A model generated the notes under the pieces. That model saw only the letters and a program-made list of their open reading frames with translations. It was not told the DNA's origin and did not search any database. 64,000 nucleotides of DNA from assembly GCA_002256245.1 (NCBI GenBank), contig NKIU01000005.1, positions 186,001 to 250,000 of the forward strand. The letters run 5' to 3'. The stretch comes from Pseudorhodobacter sp. PARRP1 (GTDB lineage Bacteria; Pseudomonadota; Alphaproteobacteria; Rhodobacterales; Rhodobacteraceae). Every line of letters begins with the position of its first letter. The stretch's first letter is position 1. The translations under genes and the position numbers were made by a program. Shown in pieces: positions 44,290 to 53,229 of the stretch.

Positions 44290-44514
44290 CTATTGGTCGT
44301 GTGTGGCAAGGAAGCTGGCGATGCGGGACAGAAGGTCGTTGTGGCCATTGGCATCTGCGCCAAGGATCACGTCGCCGTCGACGTCGCGCTCCAGATCCGC
44401 GATTTCGCGCAGCAGAACGATGGCGTCGTCGCAGGCGGCGATGCGTTCGGCCTCCCATGCAGCGGTGATGGCGTCCTGTTCGATCTGGTGGCGCTGGGCC
44501 GGATCAATCGGCAT
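44290..44514 (-). CDS. Small hypothetical protein
   Basis: Protein of 74 residues, start MPIDPAQRHQIEQDAITAAW, predicted helical and acidic. No known family. Overlaps the next upstream gene by 11 bases and precedes the DUF3489 gene by nine, so it is part of the same transcript. Confidence 0.55.
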   Translation of the reverse strand: MPIDPAQRHQIEQDAITAAWEAERIAACDDAIVLLREIADLERDVDGDVILGADANGHNDLLSRIASFLATHDQ

Positions 44515-44740
44515 GGCTGGCCTCCCATCTGGCGAAGTCGTCGGCCATGCCCATGCTTTCGGCGATCTTGCGCAGGATGCCGGGCGACTGGCCCTCCAGA
44601 TCGGCAGCGAGTTTGGCTTCGGCCGCGAAGGTTTCGCGCGGCAGGTGGTTCAATGTGCCGTAGTGCAGACGCATCGACGCCTCGATCCCGGCAGGGTTCA
44701 AGTCGGGCGCCAGTTCATGAAGCAATGTCTGGTAGGACAT
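44504..44740 (-). CDS. Small hypothetical protein
   Basis: Protein of 78 residues, start MSYQTLLHELAPDLNPAGIE, containing RLHYGTLNHLPRETFAAEAK. It shares the GTLNH element with the product of 44832-45062, which hints at a related fold. The ATG at 44740 is preferred over the frame opening at 44803, which runs into the upstream hairpin. Confidence 0.6.
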   Translation of the reverse strand: MSYQTLLHELAPDLNPAGIEASMRLHYGTLNHLPRETFAAEAKLAADLEGQSPGILRKIAESMGMADDFARWEASHAD

Positions 44741-44791
44741 TCGTGTCTCCGTTCTTTCGGGTGCGCGGGTTGCGCCCCCTTCTACGCAAGC

Positions 44792-44813
44792 AAGCCCCGC
44801 CATCGCGGGGCTT
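44792..44813 (-). terminator. Hairpin between small minus-strand genes
   Basis: AAGCCCCGC and GCGGGGCTT form a perfect nine-pair stem with a four-base loop (CATC); outer arms GCAAGCA (44786-44792) and TGCTTGC (44824-44830) can extend it. It lies between the stop of 44832-45062 and the next gene, so it may attenuate downstream transcription. No T run is visible. Confidence 0.5.
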
Positions 44814-44831
44814 GGCCGGGGCGTGCTTGCA

Positions 44832-45062
44832 TCACTTGGCGAATTCGCCCTCGCTAAAGGCGCTGTCGGTGATCTGGCGCAGCAGGCTGGAATAGTGGTT
44901 CAGCGTGCCAACATCGCCCCAATGGATCGCGTCCGGGTCAGTGTTGAAATGGTTAGCGCTGAGGCTCTGGATGCGCGCCAGCATGTCGTCGATCCGGCGT
45001 TTGGTGGCGAGGAAGGACTCGAGGGCTTTGTCGTTCGGGGCGGTGGCGCGGCGGGTGGTCAT
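44832..45062 (-). CDS. Small hypothetical protein
   Basis: Protein of 76 residues, start MTTRRATAPNDKALESFLAT, with HFNTDPDAIHWGDVGTLNHY. No named family; contains the same GTLNH element as its neighbour. First gene of the minus-strand group, divergent from the terminase genes across a 116-base control region. Confidence 0.6.
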   Translation of the reverse strand: MTTRRATAPNDKALESFLATKRRIDDMLARIQSLSANHFNTDPDAIHWGDVGTLNHYSSLLRQITDSAFSEGEFAK

Positions 45063-45142
45063 GGCGTGTTCTCCGGGGGTAAGTTGCATCGTTTTCCTGA
45101 AACCAGAATCGCTCTTGTCCGGAGTGTAATCAACTGAATAAC

Positions 45143-45159
45143 AAGCAATAACATTGCTT
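45143..45159. promoter_or_regulatory. Perfect palindrome upstream of terminase
   Basis: AAGCAAT and ATTGCTT flank AAC. The 17-base site sits 19 bases before the small terminase start, in the divergent region between the small-gene group and the structural genes. It is suitable as a dimeric regulator's operator; the regulator is unknown. Confidence 0.4.
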
Positions 45160-45178
45160 TAGGTGAGATAGCGCCGCG

Positions 45179-45718
45179 ATGGACGGGATGAGTGAGCGAG
45201 AATATTCCGGCCATTCTGGCCTGTCTCGCGGGGCCATTCAGAAAGCCCGCAAGGCGGGTCGACTGGTGGTTTTTGGCGATGGGTCGATCAATGCGGCCGC
45301 GTCAGATGCGCGCCGGTCAGAGATGACGGACCCGGACCAGCAGCGGCGCAGCACGGGTGGCGGCGACAGTAGCTTTTCGGGGCCCGCCGACAGTTCGTCC
45401 TATCTGAAAGCGCGCACGGCACTGACGGTCTACCAGGCGCAGGAACGCCAGCTGGCGATCCAGAAGAAGAAGGGCACGCTGGTCGACCGCGCGCGGGCAG
45501 AGGCGTTGGTGTTCCGCCTGGCGCGGCAGGAACGAGATGTCTGGGTGACATGGCCCAGCAGAGTGGCGGCGCTGATGGCGGCCGAAGTGGCAGCGGAGGT
45601 GGAGAAACAGACCAACAAACCGGTGATGATCGAGGCCGCGATCCTGCAAAGGGTGCTGGAAACCCATGTCAGAGAACAGCTCGCAGCCCTCGCCGACCTC
45701 CGAGTCTCCCTGGGGTAA
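45179..45718 (+). CDS. Phage terminase small subunit
   Basis: Protein of 179 residues with an N-terminal helix-turn-helix (SEREYSGHSGLSRGAIQKAR) of the kind that binds packaging sites, a variable linker, and a helical C-terminal part with LTVYQAQERQLAIQKKKGTL and a likely large-subunit-binding end. It recognises phage DNA and delivers it to the packaging motor. The last 53 bases overlap the large subunit gene. Confidence 0.8.
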   Translation: MDGMSEREYSGHSGLSRGAIQKARKAGRLVVFGDGSINAAASDARRSEMTDPDQQRRSTGGGDSSFSGPADSSSYLKARTALTVYQAQERQLAIQKKKGTLVDRARAEALVFRLARQERDVWVTWPSRVAALMAAEVAAEVEKQTNKPVMIEAAILQRVLETHVREQLAALADLRVSLG

Positions 45719-47693
45719 TGAAGATGATCTGACCGCCGATCTCGACCTCGGGTTTGACGGGGCCGAGGATATCCTGCGCACCTGGCGTCGGGGCATGCGG
45801 CCCGACCCGGACCTGACGGTGTCGGAATGGGCCGATCAACATCGCTGGCTGTCGTCGCGCGCCAGCGCCGAGCCGGGGCGTTACCGGACGGCGCGCACGC
45901 CCTATCTGCGCGAGATCATGGATGCGCTGTCGCCGCGCCACCCGGCCCAGCGCATCTCATTCATGAAGGCAGCGCAGGTTGGGGCGACCGAGGCGGGCAA
46001 CAACTGGATCGGCTTCGTGATCCATCATGCGCCCGGGCCGATGCTGGCCGTGTTGCCGACAGTCGAAATGGCCAAGCGCACTTCGCGCGGGCGATTGGAC
46101 CCGCTGATCGCAGACAGCCCGGCTTTGCGCGAACGTGTCAATCCGGCCCGCTCGCGGGATGCGGGCAATTCGATGCTGTCCAAGGAATTCCCTGGCGGCA
46201 TCCTGGTGCTGACCGGTGCGAATTCCGCCACCGGCCTGCGGTCGATGCCCGCGCGATATATCTTTCTGGACGAGGTCGATGCCTATCCGGCTTCGGCCGA
46301 AGAAGAAGGCGATCCGGTCACGCTGGCCGAAGCCCGCACGACGACCTTCTCGCACCGGCGCAAGGTGTTCATGGTTTCGACGCCCACGATCCGGGGCCTG
46401 AGCCGGATCGAGCGTGAGTTTGAAGCCAGCGATCAACGCCGTTACTTCGTGCCTTGCCCGCATTGCGGGGCAATGCAATGGCTGCAGTTTGAGCGGTTGC
46501 GCTGGGCGAAGGGTCAACCGGAAACCGCCGCCTATCATTGCGAGGCCTGCGAAAAGCCCATCGCCGAGCATCACAAGACGGCGATGTTGGAGCATGGCGA
46601 GTGGCGGCCGACTGCTGTTTCTAACGATCCGCATTCGATTGGCTTCCATATCTCTGCGCTCTATTCGCCGATGGGCTGGAAAAGCTGGCAGCAGATCGCG
46701 CGGGACTGGCTGGCGGCCCAAGGCTCCGACGAGATGTTGCGCGCCGCGCGCAACACACTGTTGGGCGAGACGTGGGTGGAATCGGGCGATGCGCCGGAAT
46801 GGCAACGTCTGGCGGATCGGCGCGAGATGTTCGCGGCCACGGTGCCGCATCTCGGGTTGTTCCTGACCGCCGGGGCCGACGTGCAGAAGGACCGGATCGA
46901 GGTCGACGTCTGGGCCTGGGGACGCGGCCTCGAAAGTTGGCTGGTCGAGCACATCGTCATTTCAGGCGGGCCAGAAGATCCCGCTGCATGGGATAAACTG
47001 ACAGCCCTCCTCGGGCGGACATGGGCGCATGAAAGCGGTGCCGTCATGCAGCTGTCCAAACTGGCCATCGACACCGGTTATGAGGCCCCGGCAGTTTACG
47101 CCTGGTCGCGGGCAGCGGGTTACGCCCAAGTGACACCGATCAAGGGCGTGGAAAGCTTCAACCGTTCCACGCCGGTGTCGGGGCCGACCTTTGTCGACGC
47201 CACCATCGGCGGCAAACGGCTGCGCAGGGGCGCGCGGCTTTGGACCATCGCCGTCTCGACATTCAAGGCGGAAACCTATCGCTTTCTGCGGTTGGAGCGG
47301 CCGAGCGATGAAGATCGGGCGCTGGGCGTCTGCGATCCAGCGGGCACGATGCACTTGCCTGCTTGGGCGGACACCGAATGGCTGAAGCAGCTGGTGGCCG
47401 AACAGATGGTCACGGTGCGCAACAAGCGCGGCTTCGGCCATCAGGAATGGCAGAAGATGCGTGAACGAAACGAGGCGCTGGACTGCCGGGTCTACGCCCG
47501 GGCGGCAGCATGGATCCTCGGCGCCGACCGCTGGGACGAGGCGACCTGGCGGTCGCTGGAAGCCCAAGCAGGCGTCGAGACCAAAGAACAGGTTGTGGCC
47601 GTGACGGTAGAGCAGACCGCCCCGACCGCAGGAACCGTGCTGACACCGCGCCGCCGCCGCTCGGGCGCGGTGACTCCCAAATACATGAGGTAG
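45666..47693 (+). CDS. Phage terminase large subunit (GpA type)
   Basis: Lambda gpA-like packaging ATPase/nuclease of 675 residues, usual length. A degenerate Walker A is in MKAAQVGATEAGN, Walker B in YIFLDEVDAYP, and a zinc-ribbon-like CPHCG...CEACEK in the middle. The C-terminal nuclease region includes LAIDTGYEAPAVYAW. It cuts concatemers and pumps DNA into the procapsid. Together with the gpW, portal, protease, decoration and capsid genes it defines a lambda-type head module. Confidence 0.92.
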   Translation: MSENSSQPSPTSESPWGNEDDLTADLDLGFDGAEDILRTWRRGMRPDPDLTVSEWADQHRWLSSRASAEPGRYRTARTPYLREIMDALSPRHPAQRISFMKAAQVGATEAGNNWIGFVIHHAPGPMLAVLPTVEMAKRTSRGRLDPLIADSPALRERVNPARSRDAGNSMLSKEFPGGILVLTGANSATGLRSMPARYIFLDEVDAYPASAEEEGDPVTLAEARTTTFSHRRKVFMVSTPTIRGLSRIEREFEASDQRRYFVPCPHCGAMQWLQFERLRWAKGQPETAAYHCEACEKPIAEHHKTAMLEHGEWRPTAVSNDPHSIGFHISALYSPMGWKSWQQIARDWLAAQGSDEMLRAARNTLLGETWVESGDAPEWQRLADRREMFAATVPHLGLFLTAGADVQKDRIEVDVWAWGRGLESWLVEHIVISGGPEDPAAWDKLTALLGRTWAHESGAVMQLSKLAIDTGYEAPAVYAWSRAAGYAQVTPIKGVESFNRSTPVSGPTFVDATIGGKRLRRGARLWTIAVSTFKAETYRFLRLERPSDEDRALGVCDPAGTMHLPAWADTEWLKQLVAEQMVTVRNKRGFGHQEWQKMRERNEALDCRVYARAAAWILGADRWDEATWRSLEAQAGVETKEQVVAVTVEQTAPTAGTVLTPRRRRSGAVTPKYMR

Positions 47694-47698
47694 CGACA

Positions 47699-47914
47699 AT
47701 GACTCTGGCGGAAATGCAGGCGCTGCTCAGCGCCCTCCTTGGCATGCGCTTTGGCGGCGTCCGGTCGATCACCTATGACGGTCGGCAGATCAACTATGGC
47801 TCGGACGCTGAACTGACGACCGCGATCTTCGATCTGGAACGTCGGATCGCGGCGGCAGACACCACAGTCACGCGGTCGCGGGTGTCGCGACCCTTTGCCA
47901 GCAAGGATCTGTAA
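47699..47914 (+). CDS. gpW-like head-tail joining protein
   Basis: Protein of 71 residues (start MTLAEMQALLSALLGMRFGG, then TYDGRQINYGSDAEL). Size, position between terminase and portal, and the YDG-type hairpin match the gpW family, which plugs the portal after packaging. It starts five bases after the terminase stop. Confidence 0.75.
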   Translation: MTLAEMQALLSALLGMRFGGVRSITYDGRQINYGSDAELTTAIFDLERRIAAADTTVTRSRVSRPFASKDL

Positions 47915-47916
47915 TC

Positions 47917-49431
47917 GTGGCCAATTTGAACTGGCGTACCCGGCTTGGTGCATGGGTCGGCGGCTTTGGCGTACCGGGCGGTTTTGACGCCACCTCAGGC
48001 CAACGCCGGTTGAAGGGGTTCACGACATCGCGCGCCCATGTGAACGCGCTGATCGCTGCCTCCGGGCCGGAGATGAACGCCCGGGCGCGCTGGCTGGTCC
48101 GCAACAACGGCTATGCCGCGAACGCCATCGAAAGCTGGGCGGCGAACACTGTCGGCGATGGCATCAGTCCCAATTCCAGCATCGCTCAAGCCTCGCGAAA
48201 GGATGCGGTGCAGCGGCTTTGGTTGGCCTGGACTGACGATGCGGACGCCGAGGGCTTGACCGATTTCTACGGGCTACAGCGCCGTGCCGCCCGCGAGGTG
48301 TTCATGACCGGCGAGGTATTCTTGCGATTCCGCCCCCGACGCTTAGAGGATGGTCTGGTGGTGCCGCTGCAGGTGCAGATGCTGCCGTCGGAAATGCTGC
48401 CACTCAACCACAACGCCGTCGACGCCAGCGGCAATATCATCAGACAGGGCATCGAGTTTGACCGGGTCGGGCGGCGGGTGGCATTTCACTTTTTGCGCCG
48501 CCATCCGGGCGATAGCAGCGATCCGGGGTTGGCAGGCGAAACCGTCCGTGTCCCAGCCACAGAGGTTTTGCACATCATTGACCCTGTGGAGGCTGGGCAG
48601 CTGCGCGGCGTGTCGCGTTTCGCCCCGGCCATCGTGAAGCTGTTCCTGCTCGATCAATATGACGACGCCGAGTTGGACCGAAAAAAGGTCGCAGCGATGT
48701 ACGCGATGTTCGTGACCTCGCCCGCCCCGGACAATCCTCTCGCCCCGCCAGACGAAGAATATGAAGTGGCGCCGGGTCAGGTGGTCCGGCTCGATCCCGG
48801 TGAAGATGTGACCGTCAGCGCACCGGCTGATTCCGGCTCGACCTATGAGCCATTCCAGTATCGCACCCTGCTGCAAATCTCAGCCGCGCTGGGCATTCCC
48901 TATGGCTACCTGTCCAACGACGGCGCCAAGGGCAACTTCTCGAACTCGCGACTGTCGCTGATTGAATTCCGCCGCAGGGTGTCCGCTTGGCAGCATTCAG
49001 TGATGGTGTTTCAGATGTGCCGCCCTGTCTGGGCGCGGTTCATGGACACCGCAGTGCTGGCCGGGGCTTTGAAACTGCCGGGCTATGATCGACGACGCGC
49101 CGAATATCTCGCCTGCAACTGGCTGCCGACGAAATGGGATTGGGTCGATCCCCTGAAGGACGCCAATGCCGAGATTGCCCAGATCGAAGCTGGCCTGAAA
49201 TCCCGCACCCAAGCCATCGCCGAACGAGGCTATGACGCCGAGCAGGTAGACGCCGAAATCGCCCGTGAACGCGACCGCGAACGCAGGCTCGGCCTCGATT
49301 TCCGCCGTCCGGGATCCCCGGCGCAGGCCCCTGGCGGTGGTGAACCGAATTCCGGTGATCCAGACGCGCAGGACCAGACTGCGCAGGATCCCAACCAGAA
49401 CCAGACCCAAGATGTCGCCCCGCAGGAGTGA
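47917..49431 (+). CDS. Phage portal protein (lambda family)
   Basis: Portal protein of 504 residues (lambda gpB type), the dodecameric ring for DNA entry at the capsid vertex. Family features: ARWLVRNNGYAANAIESWA near the start, MTGEVFLRFRPR, HIIDPVEAGQLRGVSRFAPA, LGIPYGYLSNDGAKGNFSNS. The start is GTG at 47917. The C-terminal tail is low-complexity, Gln/Asp/Pro-rich. The stop forms a GTGA overlap with a possible upstream start of the protease gene. Confidence 0.92.
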   Translation: MANLNWRTRLGAWVGGFGVPGGFDATSGQRRLKGFTTSRAHVNALIAASGPEMNARARWLVRNNGYAANAIESWAANTVGDGISPNSSIAQASRKDAVQRLWLAWTDDADAEGLTDFYGLQRRAAREVFMTGEVFLRFRPRRLEDGLVVPLQVQMLPSEMLPLNHNAVDASGNIIRQGIEFDRVGRRVAFHFLRRHPGDSSDPGLAGETVRVPATEVLHIIDPVEAGQLRGVSRFAPAIVKLFLLDQYDDAELDRKKVAAMYAMFVTSPAPDNPLAPPDEEYEVAPGQVVRLDPGEDVTVSAPADSGSTYEPFQYRTLLQISAALGIPYGYLSNDGAKGNFSNSRLSLIEFRRRVSAWQHSVMVFQMCRPVWARFMDTAVLAGALKLPGYDRRRAEYLACNWLPTKWDWVDPLKDANAEIAQIEAGLKSRTQAIAERGYDAEQVDAEIARERDRERRLGLDFRRPGSPAQAPGGGEPNSGDPDAQDQTAQDPNQNQTQDVAPQE

Positions 49432-49436
49432 TCCGG

Positions 49437-50810
49437 ATGTTCCATGCCCAAATCGCCCAGCGGGCATTCAACACGCCGCTGTTGGTGGAACCGTCCAAGG
49501 CCATTGCGTTTCTGTCCGGTCTTGGACCACGCATCACCGGGCGGCAGTTGCGGTTGGCCGGAAGCGAGGTGTCGCCGGAAGATACGGCCCATGCCGCTCT
49601 GCCCGCTCGGGCCGGGATCCTGAGCAACGGCCTGGCCACGCAATATCAGCGCGATGGTCAGACACCTTTCGGGGTGGTCGACGGAATTGCGGTGATCGAA
49701 GTCTCCGGCGTGCTGGTGCATCGCGGGGCGTGGATCGGGCAGTCGTCCGGACAGACCTCCTATGAGGGGATCGCCGCGCAGCTTTCGGCCGCCGCCTCGG
49801 ACCCTGCCGTGCTTGGCGTCGCGCTGGAGATCGACAGCTTCGGCGGCGAGGTCGCGGGCGTGTTCGATCTGGCCGATGCCATCCGCGCCGCGCGCGCTGC
49901 AAAGCCGGTTTGGGCCTTCGTTGCCGAACATGCTTTCTCGGCAGGCTACGCGCTGGCGTCCCAGGCCGACCGGATCATACTGCCGCGCACCGGCGCTGTC
50001 GGTAGCATCGGCGTCGTCGTGATGCATGCCGACCTGAGTGGCCAGTTGTCGGACGCAGGCGTGACCGTGACGCTGATCCATTCCGGGGCGCACAAGGTGG
50101 ATGGTAATCCCTACGCGCCGCTGCCCGATCCCGTGCGCGCCCGCATTCAGGGCGAGATCGACAGCATCCGCAGCCTGTTCGCGCAGACCATCGCGGCGGG
50201 ACGGGGTCGCCGCCTGACGGCAGAAGCGGCGCTGGCCACTGAGGCTGAATGCTTCCGTGGCGCGGAGGCCGTCGCGGCCGGGCTGGCCGATGAAGTTTCC
50301 GACCCGGCATCGGCTTTTGCCGCCTTTGCCGCTGCCGTGAACGGGCGAGGCACAATCCGAAGCGCTGGACCTGCCCGCCCAGTGCAAACGCAATTTCCAA
50401 AGGAGTCGACCATGAAACCCAACGCAACGACCACGATCGAAGACCCCGCGACCGATCAAACCGAGGATCAAGTCGTGACAGCGCCAGTCGAACCATCCCC
50501 CGCTCCCGCGGTTCCGACTGCTCCCGCCCCAACTGAGGCCGCGACTGCCGTGGCCCTCGTGCGCGCCGAGGCGGCGGAACTGGCCACCGTCGGCGCGCAG
50601 GCGGCGCGGTTGGGTGTGACCATTGATGTGGCCGAGGCCGTCCAGAAGGGCATCCGACCGGACGCGCTGCGCGCCTCTGTCCTTAACCAGTTGGCCGCGC
50701 GCAGCGATGCCGCTGCCATTGCCGTGGTGCCGCCGCCCAAGTCAGCCGCGCCGGAAAGCCAGCTCCTGGCCGCCGCAAAACGCGTCGCCAGCGCTGGCAA
50801 ATCCACCTGA
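49437..50810 (+). CDS. S49-family head maturation protease with fused scaffold
   Basis: Protein of 457 residues, like lambda gpC. The N-terminal protease domain is SppA-type: EIDSFGGEVAG, EHAFSAGYALAS with the nucleophilic Ser, and GAHKVDGNPYAP with the catalytic Lys. From about residue 326 a low-complexity Pro/Ala segment and helical tail form a scaffold domain that can also be translated separately (50412-50810). AGGAG nine bases before ATG 49437 favours this start over GTG 49428. It cleaves scaffold and portal during capsid assembly. Confidence 0.88.
   Translation: MFHAQIAQRAFNTPLLVEPSKAIAFLSGLGPRITGRQLRLAGSEVSPEDTAHAALPARAGILSNGLATQYQRDGQTPFGVVDGIAVIEVSGVLVHRGAWIGQSSGQTSYEGIAAQLSAAASDPAVLGVALEIDSFGGEVAGVFDLADAIRAARAAKPVWAFVAEHAFSAGYALASQADRIILPRTGAVGSIGVVVMHADLSGQLSDAGVTVTLIHSGAHKVDGNPYAPLPDPVRARIQGEIDSIRSLFAQTIAAGRGRRLTAEAALATEAECFRGAEAVAAGLADEVSDPASAFAAFAAAVNGRGTIRSAGPARPVQTQFPKESTMKPNATTTIEDPATDQTEDQVVTAPVEPSPAPAVPTAPAPTEAATAVALVRAEAAELATVGAQAARLGVTIDVAEAVQKGIRPDALRASVLNQLAARSDAAAIAVVPPPKSAAPESQLLAAAKRVASAGKST
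50412..50810 (+). CDS. Nested in-frame scaffold protein (lambda Nu3-like)
   Basis: Internal in-frame ATG at 50412, preceded by AAAGGAG with a six-base gap, inside the protease gene. The product would be 132 residues, the C-terminal scaffold domain alone. Lambda makes Nu3 from an internal start in gene C in the same way. The strong ribosome-binding site within a coding region is the evidence. Confidence 0.65.
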   Translation: MKPNATTTIEDPATDQTEDQVVTAPVEPSPAPAVPTAPAPTEAATAVALVRAEAAELATVGAQAARLGVTIDVAEAVQKGIRPDALRASVLNQLAARSDAAAIAVVPPPKSAAPESQLLAAAKRVASAGKST

Positions 50811-50839
50811 ACCTTCCAACCCATAAAGGGATATGAACC

Positions 50840-51220
50840 ATGCCCACGCTCACGCAGGCACCGTCGCAAGGCGATGTCGTCAAATTCCAGATCGACCCGA
50901 ATTACACCAACGAGGCGATCACCCTGCTGCTCGGCACGAATTACAAATCCGGATCCGTGCTGGGCAAAATCACCGCCAGTGGCAAATACAAACTGGCCAT
51001 CGTCGGTGCTGTCGACGGCTCAGCCGTGGCGGTAGCGGTGCTGCTGAACCCGGCCGATGCCACGACTGCAGATGCCACTGGCCTCATCCTCGCGCGCGGC
51101 CCCGCAATCGTCTCCAAGGCCGCACTGGTTTTTGACGTCTCGGTCAACACCGTGCCCCTGACCGCCACCAAATATGCCGAGCTGACCACCGTCGGCATCG
51201 TGCCGCGCACCAGCGCTTGA
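50840..51220 (+). CDS. Head decoration protein (gpD-like)
   Basis: Protein of 126 residues of the HDPD/lambda gpD type, which trimerises on the capsid and stabilises it. ITLLLGTNYKSGSVLGKIT and VLLNPADATTADATG are typical. Placed between protease/scaffold and major capsid as in lambda. Confidence 0.85.
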   Translation: MPTLTQAPSQGDVVKFQIDPNYTNEAITLLLGTNYKSGSVLGKITASGKYKLAIVGAVDGSAVAVAVLLNPADATTADATGLILARGPAIVSKAALVFDVSVNTVPLTATKYAELTTVGIVPRTSA

Positions 51221-51248
51221 TTTTAACCCCAAACTTCCGGAGACATCC

Positions 51249-52271
51249 ATGAACGCCATCATTCGCAACCCGTTTGACGCGGGCGGCTATTCGCTTGCCG
51301 AAATGACCCAAGCCATCAACATTCTGCCCAATCTCTACACAAGGCTGGGCGAGATCGGCCTGTTCAGCTTCGAGGGCATCACCCAACGCTCGGTCATCAT
51401 CGAGCAGTTCGAAGGCAACCTGAACGTCCTGCCCTCGGTGCCGCTGGGTGCGCCCGCCACCGTCGCAACCCGTCAGGGCCGCTCGATGCGCTCCTTCGGG
51501 CTGCCGTGGATCCCGCATGACGATGTGATCCTCGCCTCCGACATTCAGGGCGTGCCCGCCTTCGGCGGCAGCGAAAACGAGCAACTGGCCACCGTGATGA
51601 TGCGCAAGCTGACCCTGATGCGGCGCAAACACGCCCAGACCCGCGAATATATGGAGATGAACGCGCTCCGCGGCATCGTGAAAGACGGCGCTGGCACCAC
51701 GCTTTACAACTACTTCACCGAATTTGGCCTGGCACAAATCTCGGTGGATTTTCTGCTCGGCACCGCCACCACCCTCGTACAGGCCAAGGTCCGCGAAGCG
51801 ATCCGGGCGGTGGAGGACAACCTCTTGGGCGAGTCGATGATCAGCGTCTACGCGCTGGTCAGTCCGGAATTCTTCGATAAGCTGATCGGCCATGCTCTGA
51901 CGCAGGAGGCCTACAAGTTCTACTCGGCCACCGGTGCGCAACCCTTGCGTCAGGATGTGCGGCGGTCCTTCCCCTTCGCGGGCATTATGTTCGAGGAATA
52001 CCGGGGCACGGTGACGCTTTCCACCGGCGTCGCGGAACGCCTGATCCCGGCTGGCGAAGGCATCGCCTTCCCGATCGGCACCATCGACACGTTCACGACC
52101 TTTGGCGGCCCGGCCAACCAGATCAGCCTCGCCAACACCATCGGCCTGCCGCTCTATGCCCGCCAGTTGATGGACGACAAGGATCGCTGGATCAACATCC
52201 TGACCGAAGCCTCCATCCTGCCGGTCAACAAGCGGCCGCGCACCGCCATCCGCCTGTTCAGTTCCAACTGA
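51249..52271 (+). CDS. Major capsid protein (gpE-like)
   Basis: Major head protein of 340 residues, lambda gpE family (HK97 fold). It starts MNAIIRNPFDAGGYSLAEMT and includes RRKHAQTREYMEMNALRGIV and, near the end, LPLYARQLMDDKDRWINILT. Length and position match. A CGGAG ribosome-binding site precedes the ATG. Confidence 0.92.
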   Translation: MNAIIRNPFDAGGYSLAEMTQAINILPNLYTRLGEIGLFSFEGITQRSVIIEQFEGNLNVLPSVPLGAPATVATRQGRSMRSFGLPWIPHDDVILASDIQGVPAFGGSENEQLATVMMRKLTLMRRKHAQTREYMEMNALRGIVKDGAGTTLYNYFTEFGLAQISVDFLLGTATTLVQAKVREAIRAVEDNLLGESMISVYALVSPEFFDKLIGHALTQEAYKFYSATGAQPLRQDVRRSFPFAGIMFEEYRGTVTLSTGVAERLIPAGEGIAFPIGTIDTFTTFGGPANQISLANTIGLPLYARQLMDDKDRWINILTEASILPVNKRPRTAIRLFSSN

Positions 52272-52285
52272 TCTGAGGCAGTGTG

Positions 52286-52600
52286 ATGAACGCCTTCGCC
52301 ACCGCCATGAATGTGATCTTCGCGGACCCCAACATGGCGGCGGATGCCATCTGGTTTGCGGGTGCAACCGGCCCTGGAGTTGCCATCCGGGTCATCCGGA
52401 AATCGCCCGACGAGATTACGCCCTTCAGCGCTGGGCGGATATTGTCGGAAACCACGCAGTTGGATGTGCGCGTCGCCGACATGCCCACCCCAGCGCCGGG
52501 TGATCTGATCCGGATCGGCGCAGAGGATTTTCTGGTTCAGGGCGAACCCAAAGCCGACCGCGAACGCCTGATCTGGACGCTGAACACGAGGAAGCCATGA
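52286..52600 (+). CDS. Head-tail connector protein
   Basis: Protein of 104 residues, start MNAFATAMNVIFADPNMAAD, with TPAPGDLIRIGAEDFLVQGE (a beta-rich element of head-tail joining proteins). The ATG at 52286 directly follows a GTG at 52283. ATGA overlap with the DUF6441 gene. It probably sits between portal and tail. Confidence 0.7.
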   Translation: MNAFATAMNVIFADPNMAADAIWFAGATGPGVAIRVIRKSPDEITPFSAGRILSETTQLDVRVADMPTPAPGDLIRIGAEDFLVQGEPKADRERLIWTLNTRKP

Positions 52601-53229
52601 AACTGAACATCAGCTTCACCCCAGACCTCGTGGCCCTGATGCGCGCCGAAGTGGCGGCGGGGCAAAAGGCGGTCTCCATCACTATGGCACAAGCTGGTGC
52701 CGGTCTGAAATCTGCCTGGCGAGGGCAGATCACCGGCGCAGGCCTCGGCCAGCGCCTTGCCAACACCATTCGGTCGCAAACCTATCCCAAGGGTCGCAAC
52801 AGTCTGGATGCCGCAGCCCTGGTCTGGTCCAACGCCCCGGTCATCATCGGCGCGCACGACACCGGGCCATTGATCCGTTCAGGCAGCGGCTTCTGGCTGG
52901 CCATCCCGCTGCCCGCCGCAGGCAAGGCGCAGGGCGGCAGACGGATCACGCCGGGCATGTGGGAGCAGAAGACCGGCCTGCGCCTGCGCTTTGTCTATCG
53001 CAGCAGAGGTCCAAGTCTGCTGGTCGCCGACGCCGTACGGCTGAATACGCGCGGCCAGGCGGCCGTTTCCAAGTCAAAAACCGGGAAGGGTCAGGTGACC
53101 GCGCCGATCTTCCTGCTGGTGCGGCAGGTCAAACTGCCCAAACGACTGGATCTGATGCGAGATGCCGAACGGGCACAGGCGGCCATTCCGGGCAGCATCG
53201 TGCGCAATTGGGTCGAGGATCATCTCTGA
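52597..53229 (+). CDS. DUF6441-family phage protein
   Basis: Protein of 210 residues, intact counterpart of the remnant 12799-13422. Conserved TGAGLGQRLANTIRSQTYPK, WSNAPVIIGAHDTGPLIRSG and PIFLLVRQVKLPKRLDL. Found at the head-tail junction of Rhodobacterales phages; possibly a tail-completion or minor tail protein. Overlaps the next gene by one base. Confidence 0.8.
   Translation: MKLNISFTPDLVALMRAEVAAGQKAVSITMAQAGAGLKSAWRGQITGAGLGQRLANTIRSQTYPKGRNSLDAAALVWSNAPVIIGAHDTGPLIRSGSGFWLAIPLPAAGKAQGGRRITPGMWEQKTGLRLRFVYRSRGPSLLVADAVRLNTRGQAAVSKSKTGKGQVTAPIFLLVRQVKLPKRLDLMRDAERAQAAIPGSIVRNWVEDHL

Noticed and set aside
43849-44895. 348-codon plus-strand frame across the small minus-strand genes
   Set aside because: The opposite strand encodes the DUF3489 protein and small overlapping genes with proper starts; this translation shows shadow composition.
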